NCBI GenBank assembly: GCA_015499995.1
Contig: JADNRV010000026.1
Span: 62,001-126,000, forward strand
Direction: 5' to 3'
Source of the DNA: Flammula alnicola
Lineage: Eukaryota > Basidiomycota > Agaricomycetes > Agaricales > Strophariaceae
Length of the DNA stretch: 64,000 nt
A program made the translations under genes and the position numbers. The notes beneath the pieces were generated by a model. The model worked only from the letters and a program-made list of their open reading frames with translations, did not search any database and was not told the DNA's origin. Shown piece after piece: positions 38,574-51,031 of this stretch; within the stretch, counting starts at the first letter, position 1; each line of letters starts with the position of its first letter.

Positions 38574-41500
38574 TTAACCGAGCGCCTCTAAAGATGATGG
38601 AGGAGGGAGTGAGAGGTCGATAGGCGGAGGAGGCTCGAGACCCGCATTATAGCAGGAGGTGGCCACTTTTTCGCGAAGCAATTCGTATCGGCGTCTTTGT
38701 TCTAGAAAAGGATGCATGAGAAGACGCTGGGGTGGCATCGTAGCGACAACGTACCAGGACAAGGCCATAAAGCAGTCAGACTATTATTGTCGCCAGTGGG
38801 TCACCAGTCAGTTATAGTAGTTAATGAGGCGAGGGATGATACGTACTAGTCAATACCAGGCATAAGAGCTTTGCAGACCTGCAAAGCGATCGATAAAGAG
38901 TTGTCATATTCCCACAAAGCAAGAGCACTGCGAACAAAATTAGACTGCAATGCCAACAACGCAGACCGTGAAATTGAAAACTGACCGATGGATCTGTCCC
39001 ATGAACCAGAAGACGAAGAACGGCCGACGCGCGAGGAGATTGTTGGAGTTGCCGGTGATGGTATGTAGACCGCGCATAAACTGTTCGGCAACCGTTGCCT
39101 GATGGGTCACTACAGAGGGAAAAAATTAAGAAACTAATAAATAAAGCACCCTGAAAAATGACACTCACACCACTCCTCGGCCTTGCTACGATGGAACAAA
39201 CCACTGACGTCGCTATTAAAATCATGATCTCAGAATATGCAGTCCGATGGCTAAAACAGGAAAGCTTACGCAGTCACAAGGGGTATGTACCTCTGGAACT
39301 CATACGAAATGCACATCCGGGTACTAGGCACAGTGATCAGCCCCTTTTTCTTCGAAATGGAGACGGGAAGACCCACTTGAAAATGTACTCTCGCGCCTGG
39401 TAAATGAAAGCGCGTTCAATTGAGCACGTATGTCGGTTAAGAGCCTGCTCTAGCGCATCTGCCTCTAGCCAAGCCCTCAAGGCAAATTGCGCTTTGTCGG
39501 TGTCCGCCGCAGTCTTGTTGTTCCGCATACGGATACACCCATGCCAGAGCAAGAACGATCGGTCGTGCAGAGCCCAGATTGTATCCTTGGAGGAATAGTT
39601 AGACAACATGGGAGATCGAGCGACTGATTCTCCGGAAAAGAGAAGGGCATACTAAGACGGGGGAAACAGTGAGGATCAGCATTGAATAAGGACGTGTAAA
39701 GTTAAGAAATGTACGAACATTAGCAGGATCCGAGATGAAGAGGTCGAGGCTTTCCGAGCGATGAGCCGTAGTATACGAACTATGCCCAGCGGCGAGGATC
39801 GTGGAACTCCAGCATAGACGTCTGCATGACTCCTTGCGAATATCAGCCTCCGTCCAGGAATCGTCCCACGCTGGCGTAGCGCCCCACATCGGTGCATGGT
39901 CTTGGGTTGAGGGCCAGTGCTCTGCGAGGGTAAAGAGCTGGCACGAGCACCCTTTCTCGTTATTCGGGTGGGTCGAGGATGGGCTGTGTAGATACGAAGA
40001 CACGGGAGAAGAGCGGGAATGCGGCCGCGTGGGGAGCGGGACTGTCCGTCGTTGGGGTGAAGTCACGACGGGCACTTTTCCTGGAGAGAATACAGATGTG
40101 TTGGGATCATCCGCGTCGACCAGAGTCAGCGAAAGGCTGCGGATGATAGAGTCGAGCATGACCATCGAGGACGAAGATCTCTCGGATGAATGGCGGGGAT
40201 GAGCGCATACTTCGAAGAGGGCCAGAAGCTGAAGAAATAAAATTATGAGCGAAGGACATAAATCAAGAAAATAAATAAATGCACACCCAAGCGGCTTGCG
40301 CAAGCGTCTCGTCGACCCAACCAGCGTTGAAACTTGCTTCCATTGCAGCCTGCGCTTCGTCTCTAAATCGCAACGCCCTCTCACGGCCTGCCTTACCATA
40401 TCCGACCTCCGAGCTCTGCCAGAATGTCGACATGGCGAGAAGGGCGAGCACCAAACTGGGCTGAATCCTCTCGCGCCTCACCGGGTCAAAAAAGTTGCTA
40501 AAAAAAGTGGGAATATGAAAGAAAGAGAACCAATAATTAGAAGCGCGGAAAATAAGACGCAAGTCCGATGTGATGCTTTGTGCAGCCGACTCGCGTTGTG
40601 AGACGGTGAGCTTTTGGAGGCGGGTAGAATCCGGAGATAAATACAGGGATAGGAGGGAGTCCCACCAAATTTTGCGGCTAAAAGCGAGCGAGGGCTCCCT
40701 CCCAATGTCCGGCTTATTAGGATCCCGTTTTTCATTCCCGTTTTCGTCCACTTCAGCGATGTAGCCACGGCTGGCCGGACTTGCGGAACAAGGAGGCGTC
40801 GTGTTGGCAGGATCGTAAATTTCATGATAGGTGGTCATCTGAAAAATAAGGCAAAGGTCAGAAAAGTATGTCCAATCGCAAGTTTAGGGAACGTACGACA
40901 GAAACCGACTTTCTGGGGTTACAGAGGCTTCCTGCACTCGAAGGACCTTGGCAATCGGCGAGGCCGAGACATCTGCATGGTGAGTATGAAGACCGCGAAT
41001 AATTTGAGACCGATCCAAAATCGCTAGCGGTAGGAATTTCGTCCGTGAGAGAGGCAGAATCGTTTGGACTATGCCTGTAGTTTTGAGGTGACTCCGGAGC
41101 GGTGCTAGGTTGCCGTGTTAGGAGCTTTTGTTGTTGTTGGTTTGTTTGGTCTGTGTTAGAAGTAGAATTATCACGGGTTCTTCTACGTCGACGAGAAGGT
41201 GCGTTATCTATTTCATTCTTGACATCTCGCGCCATGCGTTGACGAGCACCAGGTGTTTTGTCTGGGCCACGACGTTTTGGGACCGGGTCGTAATTACAAT
41301 CGTTATTGCCGTTCGCACGGCGCCCGCAATTGTGGCAGGTGGGCTTCGCGCCATCGCAACGTATTTTTCGAGTTCTGCTAAAAGAAAATCGTCAGACGGT
41401 GAATATAACCGTGCTGGCAACCTATGACCTACCATTGCAGACAAGCCACATAGACTCGAGCCCGAGGTTTTCCCTGAGTGGTGGGTGGTTGGTCAGGCGC

Positions 41501-42100
41501 AAGTTCAATGCGCGGTTTTTCACGTCGCGGCTTCCGCGGTTTTTGTTGTTCGGGTTGAGAGGCTTCATGTGCATTGCCCGGCCAAAATTCAGAGCCCCCA
41601 GAGTGCTCAGCGAACGGGCCGGACATAGCCGAACTAGATTCAGGCAGAAAATTCTGATGATTGCCAGACATGGAGAAAGTATCAAGGATGTTTGGCATGT
41701 CGCTGCCTTTGACTCGACCGAGGAACGAAAGGTCCGATCTAGAAGAGTCACCGTAGTGGTGGCCATTGTAGGATTCTAAAGGTGAATGCAAATCGGAAGA
41801 GCCATTTGGATGGCGATCGTAGGATTGACTGTAGGTCATGGGCGGCGCGAGAGATTGCCTGTTATTGTAGCTAATGCTCTCGGTATGGCGCGCATTATTA
41901 TAGAGGGAGCCATTGGAGGGTTGGTATAGATCTCGCCCGCTGTTGTCTCCGGAAAACGGACGATGAGCACTTTCGGAAGCACCAAGAGAGATGTGGGATG
42001 GAGTAGCAGCTGGGAGGTAATATTCTTGTGGATGGTAGGGAAGAGAGTGGTCGAACGACTGGGAGTGGGTCCGTTGGCGGGGATTGCTGATGGAGAACAT
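38574..42100 (-). CDS. Zn2Cys6 fungal transcription factor
   Basis: Exons 42100-41433, 41377-40897, 40838-40287, 40228-39719, 39651-39377, 39250-39171, 39109-38986, 38927-38847 and 38780-38574. After a ~200-residue Ser/Asn/Pro-rich N-terminus comes a binuclear zinc cluster: C-L-Q-C, then six residues, C-DGAKPT-C-HN-C, nine residues, C. The first cysteines straddle an intron. PRKPRREK before it and PKRRGPDK after it are basic. The fungal-specific middle homology region follows (IFRASNYWFSFFHIPTFF, FDPVRRERIQPSLVLALLA, STFWQSSEVG). The last join (38847/38780) is one base out of phase, although the final exon (CFMALSWYVVATMPPQRLL...) looks coding. The target genes are unknown. Confidence 0.87.
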
Positions 42101-45100
42101 GAGAGGCGAAAAGTGAGAGAGAGGACGAGAAATAGAAAATGGAGACCCTGCGCACTATTAGTATTACATACATACTATCTATATCTTCTTCTTGGTACAT
42201 AGCGCAACGTGACCAAGTCCGGCGGGAGCGTGCGGGTCACACCCCTGCGTTTTGGGTCGCCAGGGCATCGTCAGGGTCCCGCTACCGTGCCATCCTTTAC
42301 ATAATGTGCAATATCCAAATAGGGTTTTCCCGACTCTCTCCTGAGTCCTCCTAGACGAGAGCTGTTTTGTTCATGGAGGATGCGATTCAAAAGCCTTTGG
42401 GTTGGTGTTTGGGTGCAATTCCTCGCTAAGTTTGCTCGCTTCACATGAGTTTCCCTATATCCGGCTGTCACGTGGCTGAAGTAAAGGACCCCAGCCACTG
42501 CGAGGCATAGCATCGGCAATCTCCTTTTCAAATCTGATCGATCTTTTACTCCTTTGTGGGCGTCAATTTGAGAATCGAGGCCTGCAGAGGCCTGCCCAAG
42601 CTCGAAGACATCGTTGGGAGCGGATGGCCTCTCTCTTTGTCCCGCTCGTATCATCCCGGGTGGGTTCCTGGTCACCGCCATCAAGCACTGTTCAATTCAA
42701 TTAATCCTCCGCCTTCAGTGATGTTTCACTCAAGTCTCAACGGTTTCCCCATTTTCAGGTTCATTTGATTATCGCTGATCTGGGCAGCACTAGCTCTCCT
42801 CTCGAGTTTCGTCATCGTAAACCAACTCTGGGGCTAAGCTGGTGCATAAGGAATCATTATTTATTAATCACTATCCAATCACCCCCCGCCGATTGTTTTA
42901 AATTTGTCCCCCTCTTTCTTTCCGTTTCTCCTGTCGCGACGACATTCTTTTTCTTTTCCTTCTTTCATCTCTTTTTGACCTGCACAATTGTTCTTTTCGA
43001 CATCTTTGTAACTTTCCTCAGCTCTTTCCCCACGACCGGATCAAAACGTCCGCATTGCTCATAACGCCACCCTCGCGGCCGTCCGCGCCAATCCGTTGCC
43101 TAGTCACTTGAATTCGACCGCCAATACAAAACGCGCAGCCGTATTACTTATCATAGGATCAAGTCTCCGACTTCGCTCTTTTCTTCCTTTTTTTGGCGGT
43201 CGGCTGCCACGATGACCTCATGTTAAACGGGATTGGCAGTATCACTGCCGTGCCCGGACTATTTTGTCGGGGGGTCAAAATGCGCGGCAAGTTGTTTGAA
43301 TTTTGCCATCGCATTTTGCAGTCACATATTCCACCTTAAGTGAAGGCAAAATATGGTGGCGAAATGCAGGCAAAATCCTAACAACCTGCCGACACATTTT
43401 GACCCCCCGTCAAAATAGTCCGGCCACAGCAGTGTATCGAACCTGAGGTGCGCCAACTGAGTTGTAACCTGTACATGGCATATACTTATTCCTCCCATTC
43501 AAATAATGTACCATATAATGCCATGCAGATGGCCTTCCTTGGTCTTCCTCGGGAAAAGCCGTTTCTGCCCAGGATGGAATTTCAGTGCCATTGTATAAGC
43601 GTACATATTCGTCGACTGTCGTCGATGATGCAGTCAGTGGAATTTCCAATCAGTCAATAAAAAATCGTTGGCGACCTGTCAACGACGGAGGCGCCTTGCC
43701 ACTGCAATGATCGTTCATTGTGATCAGTCTCTAGGCACCTGGGCAAGGGAATTGACAATCGTCCGTCGCACATCGAGTCCAGGATAAATATTTCTTCAGG
43801 CCAAGTAACCCCTCGCGCCGCTTCAGCTGAGTTGAGGTTGGGCGCTATAATAAGGCGTCTACGATTGGTCGACACGATCCAAGTCATGTCTACGATGCCC
43901 AGTACGCCAAAGATCAGACGTCCAGGCTTCTCCATTTCTTCTTCAACTCTCCGGTGCATCGCCGCCGCGCTGTACGAACTTCGTTGCTCTGAAACCAGAG
44001 AGGTGATCTCGCACCGTAACGATTAACCCCACCAGGTGCTAGATCTCACACGCATTAATAATGATAATGTCGGTCGTCATCAGTCATCATCTTTCTCCCT
44101 ACATGGAGGTCGCTTTGAGCAAGGGAGAACTTTTCCGTTGCTTGTATTATTCAATCGCGTCTTATCGCGTGCTGACTTTGACTTGTTACCTTCTCTGAAA
44201 CCAGCGAATAGTGGCCATACAACAGATCGACCGTAGCGTGCAGCGGTAAGTAAGAGGAAAGTCATCCAGCTTTCAAGTCTTCAATGATTTTTTTTTCTCA
44301 AGGCATAACGTAGTAAACGTACTATGGACCGTCAAGACAGTGTCTAGACTCAAAGGCAACGGCATTGACCGCCTAAATCCGTTGAGTTGTCCCCCGGTTT
44401 TCTGTGGCGCAGGCCTGCGCAGCTCGCGTACGACAAGTTGTTCTGACTGGCATCGCCTCAAGTCCATAGTGGTTCAGGATCTTTGCGGGAACGACATCTC
44501 GCCATGTAGCTGGAGTCTGCTTGATGCATTCAAAGCACATCTCGGTCCGACGTCGTTGCTCGCTTACGCTCAAAAGTTGGCACCTCGACGTCCCTTAAAA
44601 TATTCGACACCGGCGCGTGTCATTGGGATCTGTGTTTTGCATGAATAAATGGACTTGCCACCATATTTACGCGCTCATGCTGGTACAGTACATGAAGGAT
44701 CTCGTCCTCCTTTCCCATCCACAACTAGTGGTACTTATTTTATCAGTACCCTGGATCGGTTGCCAGTTGGCCACATACCTATATTATGCTAATAGGTGAT
44801 CGGCGCTATAGCGGGACCCCAGGAATATTCGAAAGATAACCGTCTCATGTTTCTTCCCATAGTTTCTCGGGTCAGCCTTACCGGCAACCTAGGGTTGACA
44901 ATTATAGGACCGAGACTACCTTGTTGGCACATCGTTTCTACTAATTCTAGTCTTTGAAATTTCTGCCAAGTTATACAAAGTTGTGAAATTCCACGACCAA
45001 CTTGCTTATGATTTTCTTCATGGACTAAACAAAAAGCGCTGAGTTCTGCGGCAATTACTGCAGCTCACGGGCAAGGACTCGGAGAACAGAGTCTTGGGGA

Positions 45101-45369
45101 AGAGTTCTGGTGTTGCGCATGGTTCGTTATCAACCCGCACGTTGCCTACACGTGATGGCGTTTACATGGTGCAGCGGCATATGGCGATATGCATCTTGCC
45201 TTTGCCGCTTTTCGACGTAGTCGAAACTTACCGAAATAGTAAAGGAGGCGCCACGGTGGCAAGATTCAAGATTTCCTAGCCATTCGGCTCACTGAACTCT
45301 ATCTCGTCGAGCTATTTCCAAGCATTCCACTCTCCCTCGGTCATAGCTCAGCTCATCTATAGTAGAAAC
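42101..45369. other. 3.3-kb gene-poor region
   Basis: No gene with splice support or a known domain. Short frames on the minus strand at 42271-42684 and 43654-43959 lack recognisable features. The region holds the fold-back element at 43243-43434. Pyrimidine-rich stretches near 42880-43030 resemble fungal promoter tracts and may belong to the upstream end of the Zn2Cys6 gene. Confidence 0.4.
43243..43434. mobile_element. 192-bp fold-back MITE with TAT target-site duplication
   Basis: The two ends are near-perfect inverted repeats of about 65 bp. CACTGCCGTGCCCGGACTAT at the left faces the complement CACTGCTGTGGCCGGACTAT at the right. Each continues through TTTTG, one mismatch, and CGGGGGGTCAAAATG. 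TAT stands on both sides (43240-43242 and 43435-43437), consistent with a 3-bp target duplication as in PIF/Harbinger-type elements. It encodes no protein. Confidence 0.75.
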
Positions 45370-46176
45370 ATGATACGCTCTCCCCCCACGTCGTCATGTG
45401 CCTACCGCTCGAAGAACGCTGAAAATCTCTGGCATCGAATAGTTTTACTCTGTTTTCTTGGATGTCTATTTCTCTTCTCTCGGGCGTTTCTCTCCCTTGG
45501 CGATCCTGGCGGTCAACTATTACTCTCGGGCTTGAAACTGCCTGCAAAAAACCCACACGGCGACCGTTCATATTCGAATTCTGACAAGGCCGCCTCGGTG
45601 GTAGAGCTATTCCAGGACCAACGGATTTCGAACTGGGGCCCCGCCAAAGTGGTAAATTCGACTACTGAGTTGGAGTTCGCCGATGCCCCAAAACTTGCGA
45701 GAGGTGCCCGCCAGATCTCTTCACCGAATGAAAATAGAAGAGTGCTATCTTTATTGCCTACAAACGTGCCGTCGGGTTTAGAAACGGCTGGTCGGTCGCA
45801 AAAAGCTCTCCTCTTGACACCTGCTGTGGAGCGCATCGTTGCTCAGTGTGGAACTCTCGTCCCGGGACAGAATGAATATAAAGTTAATTTTGTTCACGCC
45901 TCGACAACACGGGGAGAAGCACAAATTTTCGACGGGGGATATGATCCTTTCGATATTGGGCCGGTTTTGTCGATGGAAGAGTTCCATGACGTGGGCCAAA
46001 GCTTCGCGGTCAAAATTTGGATCATTAAAGGCGGTCTTTCGCGGGAAAATTTAAGGAGGGCCGAGCAGTGTCGGGCTTCCAGTGGACTACAGTGCTTGCC
46101 TGATAGTCACAGCCCAACACGAAGGGGCAACTTCTTTGGCAATACTTCTCCCACCCTGTCGTCATCTCTTCTTTAA
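45370..46176 (+). CDS. Orphan ORF, 268 aa, putative N-terminal membrane anchor
   Basis: A single uninterrupted frame of 268 codons in a gene-poor region. Residues about 22-42 (RIVLLCFLGCLFLFSRAFLS) form one hydrophobic segment after a basic N-terminus, suggesting a signal anchor (type II membrane protein). The remaining 225 residues are polar with no motif I recognise. No introns are needed, which is unusual for this window. It may be an orphan gene, a gene fragment or a chance frame. Confidence 0.4.
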   Translation: MIRSPPTSSCAYRSKNAENLWHRIVLLCFLGCLFLFSRAFLSLGDPGGQLLLSGLKLPAKNPHGDRSYSNSDKAASVVELFQDQRISNWGPAKVVNSTTELEFADAPKLARGARQISSPNENRRVLSLLPTNVPSGLETAGRSQKALLLTPAVERIVAQCGTLVPGQNEYKVNFVHASTTRGEAQIFDGGYDPFDIGPVLSMEEFHDVGQSFAVKIWIIKGGLSRENLRRAEQCRASSGLQCLPDSHSPTRRGNFFGNTSPTLSSSLL

Positions 46177-47030
46177 TTTTACGACGCATCTCCGCGACCA
46201 TATGGTCACAATGACCAAGACTCCAGGTGGACCCCGGAATCCTGATGACCTTGACTCTAGGAAATCGTCTTTTAGCTATGCCCATTTTGTTTGTTTTGTT
46301 ATATAAATACCACCCATTCATTACACATCTCAAATGTATGACACTTTGACATGAAGCAGCAGACATAGTTATATGAATTAATCACCATGCGCTGCGCCGG
46401 TGATGAACTCTGAATTAGAGTTTAATTTAGAGATTGCGTCGGGAGTTGAAAAAAGGCATTGATAACAAAGAATTACTTCATGTGCTTGTTGAAGGATTAA
46501 GCATTAAAATATTAAAACGTCTCCCAGCTCAGTGACGCGCTATCAATATATCAATCCTAGGCTTTCTTCGTTTACCATTATCGACTTGGCTTGGATGGTG
46601 ACTATCTACATGCGAGGAAATCGTAGTTGAAAGTCATACATTTACCTAAATGTTCCTTCCTATTTCCTTTACTGCACCACAGCGCATTATCGAGCTACAA
46701 AATGGATATTTTTTTTTTGCGTCAATGGAAATGTAGGGAGCGCGACGCGCGCTGTAAATGAGTGCTAAAAATAGGACGCGTCAAGATCACGTGTAGGGCG
46801 CCAAATATTTAAAGCTCCGATTAAAGTTGACTCGAAATGGTCACGAACGTCGACGTCGTTGAGCTCGTCTGACTCGCTTACTTCAACTCACGCTGTTCTT
46901 CAAGGCACTGTTGCTCACTCTTACTGGCCAACTTTTCAACTTTTCAACGATCCCTCACTTCAACTCCATATCTACATTTCCTAGGGTAATACCTGCACGA
47001 ACTCACAGAAACTTCTGAAGAACAAGTTAA
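46177..47030. promoter_or_regulatory. Upstream region of the PML1 gene
   Basis: About 850 bp without coding signal. The last 150 bp before the ATG at 47031 are rich in CT and CAAC motifs (TCAACTTTTCAACTTTTCAAC near 46929-46950), typical of a fungal 5' leader. Confidence 0.4.
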
Positions 47031-48126
47031 ATGTCTAGACGATCTCGTTCTCCAAGACGGCGACTGCAAGATGACGATGACATTCGGCCCCCTAGCATCA
47101 GTGGATACGACTCTAAGCGAGGCAAAGCGACTGAACGGGATAAAGGTCGGGATTCATATAGGAAATATCCTCCGCGCGACAGGGATAGCGATTACAGGCG
47201 ACCGAGGAGAGATGACGAAAGGCGGCCAGAACGCGGCTCTCGGGAATATGACGAGCGCAGACGTGAACGAGACCGGGAAAGAGACCGAGAGCGGTATGAT
47301 AGTGGGAGAGATAGAGAGGGGCGCTATACTTCATCTCGCGGTCAACGACGTTCGGCATCTCCTCGCTCTCGGGAGGACTCGAAACGACGCGATGTAGGTT
47401 CACGCTCTGGCTCGCCTGAGGTCGATCCCAGCGTGGAGAAAACCAAACCTAATTTCGCACCGTCCGGTCTTCTTGCTGCAGAGACGAATACCGTCAAGGC
47501 TGTCGATGGGTCGAGCACGGTCCTCAAATATAACGAACCTCCGGAGGCGAGGAAACCTGTCCTTGGGTGGAGGCTGTACGTCTTTAAAGATGCTGAGCAG
47601 GTTGGTGAGTAACTTCGTGCGCATGTTCCAATTGCCAAATACCGATGAACCCATAGAACTTCTGCACATCCATCGTCAAAGCGCATATCTAGTCGGCAGG
47701 GATCGGTTGGTTGCTGATATAGCTGTAGAGCACCCTTCGTGCTCAAAACAACATGCAGTTTTTCAATGTATGTCGTCCTTCATTTTGTTCTGGGCCGAGC
47801 TAACGAACAATCAAGATCGCTATGTGCAAGAAAAAGATGAGTTTGGGACTTCGAAAGGAGTTGTAAAGTTGGTCGTTCGTCCTCCCTCAAGATACGACTC
47901 TTGCTGACTTACTTTTCCTAGACCTTTCATAATTGATCTTGAGTCGACTAATGGCACTCTTGTCAACGATGAAGCCATTCCTGCTGCGCGATACTACGAA
48001 CTCAAGGCCGGAGACGGTACGCGTTTCTTTTCGGATCTCGTTCCTTGTCTCTAATGCGTATCGATAGTGATCAAGTTTGGTTTGTCTACAAGAGAATATG
48101 TTCTGCTCCATGACGAGGCGTCATGA
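47031..48126 (+). CDS. PML1: FHA-domain protein, Pml1/SNIP1 type (RES complex)
   Basis: Five exons: 47031-47604, 47657-47767, 47816-47867, 47922-48016 and 48068-48126; 296 aa. SNIP1/Pml1 belongs to the pre-mRNA retention and splicing (RES) complex, acting in the nucleus with the spliceosome. The first ~130 residues are an Arg/Ser/Asp/Glu-rich RS-like region with a run of RERDRERDRERY. The FHA domain follows: VLGWRLYVFKD, HRQSAYLVGRDRLVADIAVE, HPSCSKQHAVFQYR, IIDLESTNGTLVND and ELKAGDVIKFG. The conserved Gly-Arg, Ser-x2-His and Ser-Thr-Asn-Gly residues of phosphothreonine binding are present. All introns have GT-AG ends. Confidence 0.92.
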
Positions 48127-48885
48127 TATTTGATGGCAAAGCCTTCTCTAGTTCTTTCCTTCTACTGCTGCGCGACGATCGCCTGTTTGTTACGCTTGCT
48201 TCGTTATCTTTGAATATTGATTGTAATGAAAACACAGCATTCCGCTGTTTATGTCAGCTTCCGAGAGTAAGAGGGGACAATCGATTTAGAAGCTGGATAT
48301 AGAGGACAATGGCGTATTTCAGAGATCATCAGACCTGTTCTAAAGCCAAGCGGTTACTCGATTGGGTACCCTTTATACGCCTTGCTGAGTTTTTGGGACC
48401 GAGAATTTGAAAGTAATCCCAGGCGTCGGGATTCACCGCTAACACGAGGCATGTTTTAGTGCCGGGAAGCATGGCCGACGCTTGAACGCGTGCCTCATGT
48501 CGTTGCCTCAAGGCTTTCCAGAAACGGGGCTGATGCGCTGCTTCCCTCGATATAATCACAATCTAATCTTCGACGCAAGCTAATTTGCTTCTTGTTGTCC
48601 ACTGGCGGGATAATCGACTACAAGGATGGGACAATAGTGACAATTGAAAAGTTGCTTTTGTAGTGTATATTTTTTTTCAGAGGTGCATGGATCGTGTTTG
48701 GTCGCTATGAAAATCTTTTTTGTTGTGTGTGATGGGTTGCTGTTTAAGAGTATTCTTGCCATATCTGGCGCCGACTTGACACGAGGCAACAACGATGTGA
48801 TATTAAAGAGGGTCGGAGTTTACAAATGAGGTCTGTGCAAGTATCGCGCTTTTGCCAAAGGCACAACACATAAAGGCAGTTTATC
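48127..48885. other. Intergenic region, no gene recognised
   Basis: About 760 bp between PML1 and the promoter of the C2H2 gene. Short frames on both strands lack domains. Nothing else seen. Confidence 0.4.
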
Positions 48886-48893
48886 TATAAAAT
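48886..48893 (+). promoter_or_regulatory. TATA box of the C2H2 gene
   Basis: TATAAAAT, 55 bp before the ATG at 48948, with a CT-rich leader (CCCCTACCTTTTCCTTCACC) between them. Confidence 0.45.
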
Positions 48894-48947
48894 AACCCGT
48901 CGCAACATGATATCGACCAAGAACTTTCCCCTACCTTTTCCTTCACC

Positions 48948-49963
48948 ATGGCCGTTCAGGACTTCAACAACTACGAGGGCTTCACCTTCTCCGAACCCTC
49001 AGAACCCCCAGTTGGCAACTTTGGCGGTTTCGCTTTCGACCAATTCATCAAAAACGAATACTTGACCGAGGCTAGTCCTGATCACTACTCCCCCAGCCTT
49101 TTCGAGGACTCGTCCAGCGAGGACGGCCGCTTTTCATCGCCTAGCAGCAGTTTGAACGATGTTCTTCTGAGGTTAGCTTGAGTCATTTGCATTCATAATA
49201 ACTTTACTCACTGTTCGCTATCAGAACTCCCGAGAATCCCATCGCGCCCACCACCCTCAACCCCCAACTGGTCAATGAGTGGGAGGAGGCAATGAAGGGT
49301 AAATGGTCCGGATTCGTCGATGCTCCAGAAGGATCGTCGGAGAACGTCGTAGACCCTCAGCAGCTATCGAGGCGGCGTTCTTCGATTGTGAAGCCCTCCC
49401 ATATCGTTCCATCATATATCGAAAGCGACAGCGACGACAAGGACGAAGATTATCAGCCATCCAGCAGCCGGAAGCGCCGCCGCTCGGACTCCTTGGATTT
49501 GTACCCGGCGATCATCGAGAAGAAAGCGAGACTTTCCACACCAGCGCCCGCGTCGACCTCGAAACGCACTCGCGTATCTCCTCTGTCTCGCAACACGCAG
49601 GCGTCCCGCAATACAGCTGCGGCCCTCATCCAGAAAGTCAACTGCACTAGGGCCGATATCAAGAACTTTGTCTGTCCGGAGTGCGGCTGGGAGCAGAAGA
49701 ATCACCGCATGCCCGACTTCAAGCGTCACCTGAGGACCCACCTCCGCGTCGATAACGATGATCACGGTAGCGGATACTGGTGCCATGGTGTGGAGCTCAG
49801 GGATGCTGATGCCTATGGCGTTGCGCCCGACGCCAAACAGGACTCGTTCAAGGGCAAGACGATGGTTGGAGGATGCATGCGTTCCTTCAGCCGCCGTGAC
49901 GCCCTCAAGCGACATCTCGACAACGCGAATATGACCTGCGTTGGTTATAAAAACGCCTACTAA
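48948..49963 (+). CDS. C2H2-type zinc finger transcription factor, 320 aa
   Basis: Two exons, 48948-49171 and 49225-49963, with a short GTTAGC...CAG intron. The N-terminal half is acidic and Ser-rich (SPSLFEDSSSEDGRFSSPSS), like an activation domain. A basic stretch SSRKRRRSD is a likely nuclear signal. The C-terminal part has a finger CPECGWEQKN...DFKRHLRTHLR (C-x2-C...H-x3-H). A second, irregular one has GYWCHG and GGCMRSFSRRDALKRHLDN. The start is supported by the TATA box and leader. Target genes are unknown. A GTGAGT just after the stop may open a 3' UTR intron. Confidence 0.85.
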
Positions 49964-50282
49964 CTTTATCTTTGGTGAGTACATCCTCTTTTCTGGCGAG
50001 GCTTCGATTTGCTGACATGTCGCTCAAGCAGCGTTTAAAAATCTACTTATTCACCCCACCTGCTCTCGTCAGCTATTTCGCTTCGTCTTGAATCTGTATG
50101 AATAGTACCTGTAGCCTACAAAACATTTCTGATACTTTCCCCTCCATTCTATCTTCGTTTTTCTCTCTAATCACTGTATCGTTAGTAGACCACATTATCA
50201 ACATACCTCTTCATTTGCAATAACATTTCTTCATTCCAGAATTTCCGAATCAGAGAAATAAGAACGTCTATTAAGCAGTCGG
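49964..50282. other. Convergent 3' spacer
   Basis: About 320 bp between the stop codons of the C2H2 factor and the IGR protein. T-rich; no coding signal beyond a possible 3' UTR intron. Confidence 0.4.
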
Positions 50283-50890
50283 TTAAGGATTGGCTACTTT
50301 GAATTTCTTCGTTTTGTCCTTTATCCGACGAGAGCGTATCCGTTTTCCGTTCTGCACTTTCGGTCCCCAACTGATCCAGAAGTCAGTAACGTGAATCCTG
50401 TTGAACTTGTAAACATGTAGGAAGACTCGCCCTCGAATTGTCTTTTTCGGGGGTGGTTCATGCGCGAACTCGCGCACGGGAAATCCCAGACGGAATTTCT
50501 CCATGCACCACAGAATGTACCTTGGCAGACGGAGAAAGTGTGAGAAGACATGAATATAAACTGCAGGAGAGAAATATACCTCCGGTCGCGGACACCGAGG
50601 CCAGCCTTCTTCATGGCGCGTCCGTCCATCTTCCACAGCTCTTCCCAGGAGGATGCGGTGAGTTTAGTCTCTGAGGAGCGACCAATCGACTTTAAGAAAT
50701 CTTCTGCTGTCCTGATGGGTTGGACAGGAAAGGCAGCCGCATGAGGACCAGAACCGGACCTGAATGTTGCTGGGTCTAGAGGTTTGGGAATACGCTTTTG
50801 CAAGGAAGGTACTTGGGAGAAAGAACGTGTGAAGAGGGTATGTAGACGGGGCGCAACCAGCCGCTGCAAGCTCGTGAACGACATCGACAT
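50283..50890 (-). CDS. FYV4: IGR-domain mitochondrial small-subunit ribosomal protein (mS41/Fyv4)
   Basis: Exons 50890-50580 and 50520-50283, 182 aa. The N-terminus (FTSLQRLVAPRLHTLFTRSF) is an Arg-rich presequence. The IGR domain runs from about residue 60: AEDFLKSIGRSSETKLTASS, WEELWKMDGRAMKKAGLGVR, then RRYILWCMEKFRLG across the intron. The IGR motif itself (SIGR) is present. The basic C-terminus (GKRIRSRRIKDKTKK) fits rRNA contact. It is divergent from the MYND gene, with 141 bp between starts. Confidence 0.88.
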
Positions 50891-51031
50891 CGTCGACTTT
50901 CAAGCTGAAGTGAGCAGGAAACGAAAAGTGATGAAGTGACGCGTTGTCACAGCGCTGGTGTTACCCTCGAACTTGGCCAAGCGCTAACCTAAGCTAATCC
51001 AAAGCTCGAATTACTTATTGCTCTTGGACTT

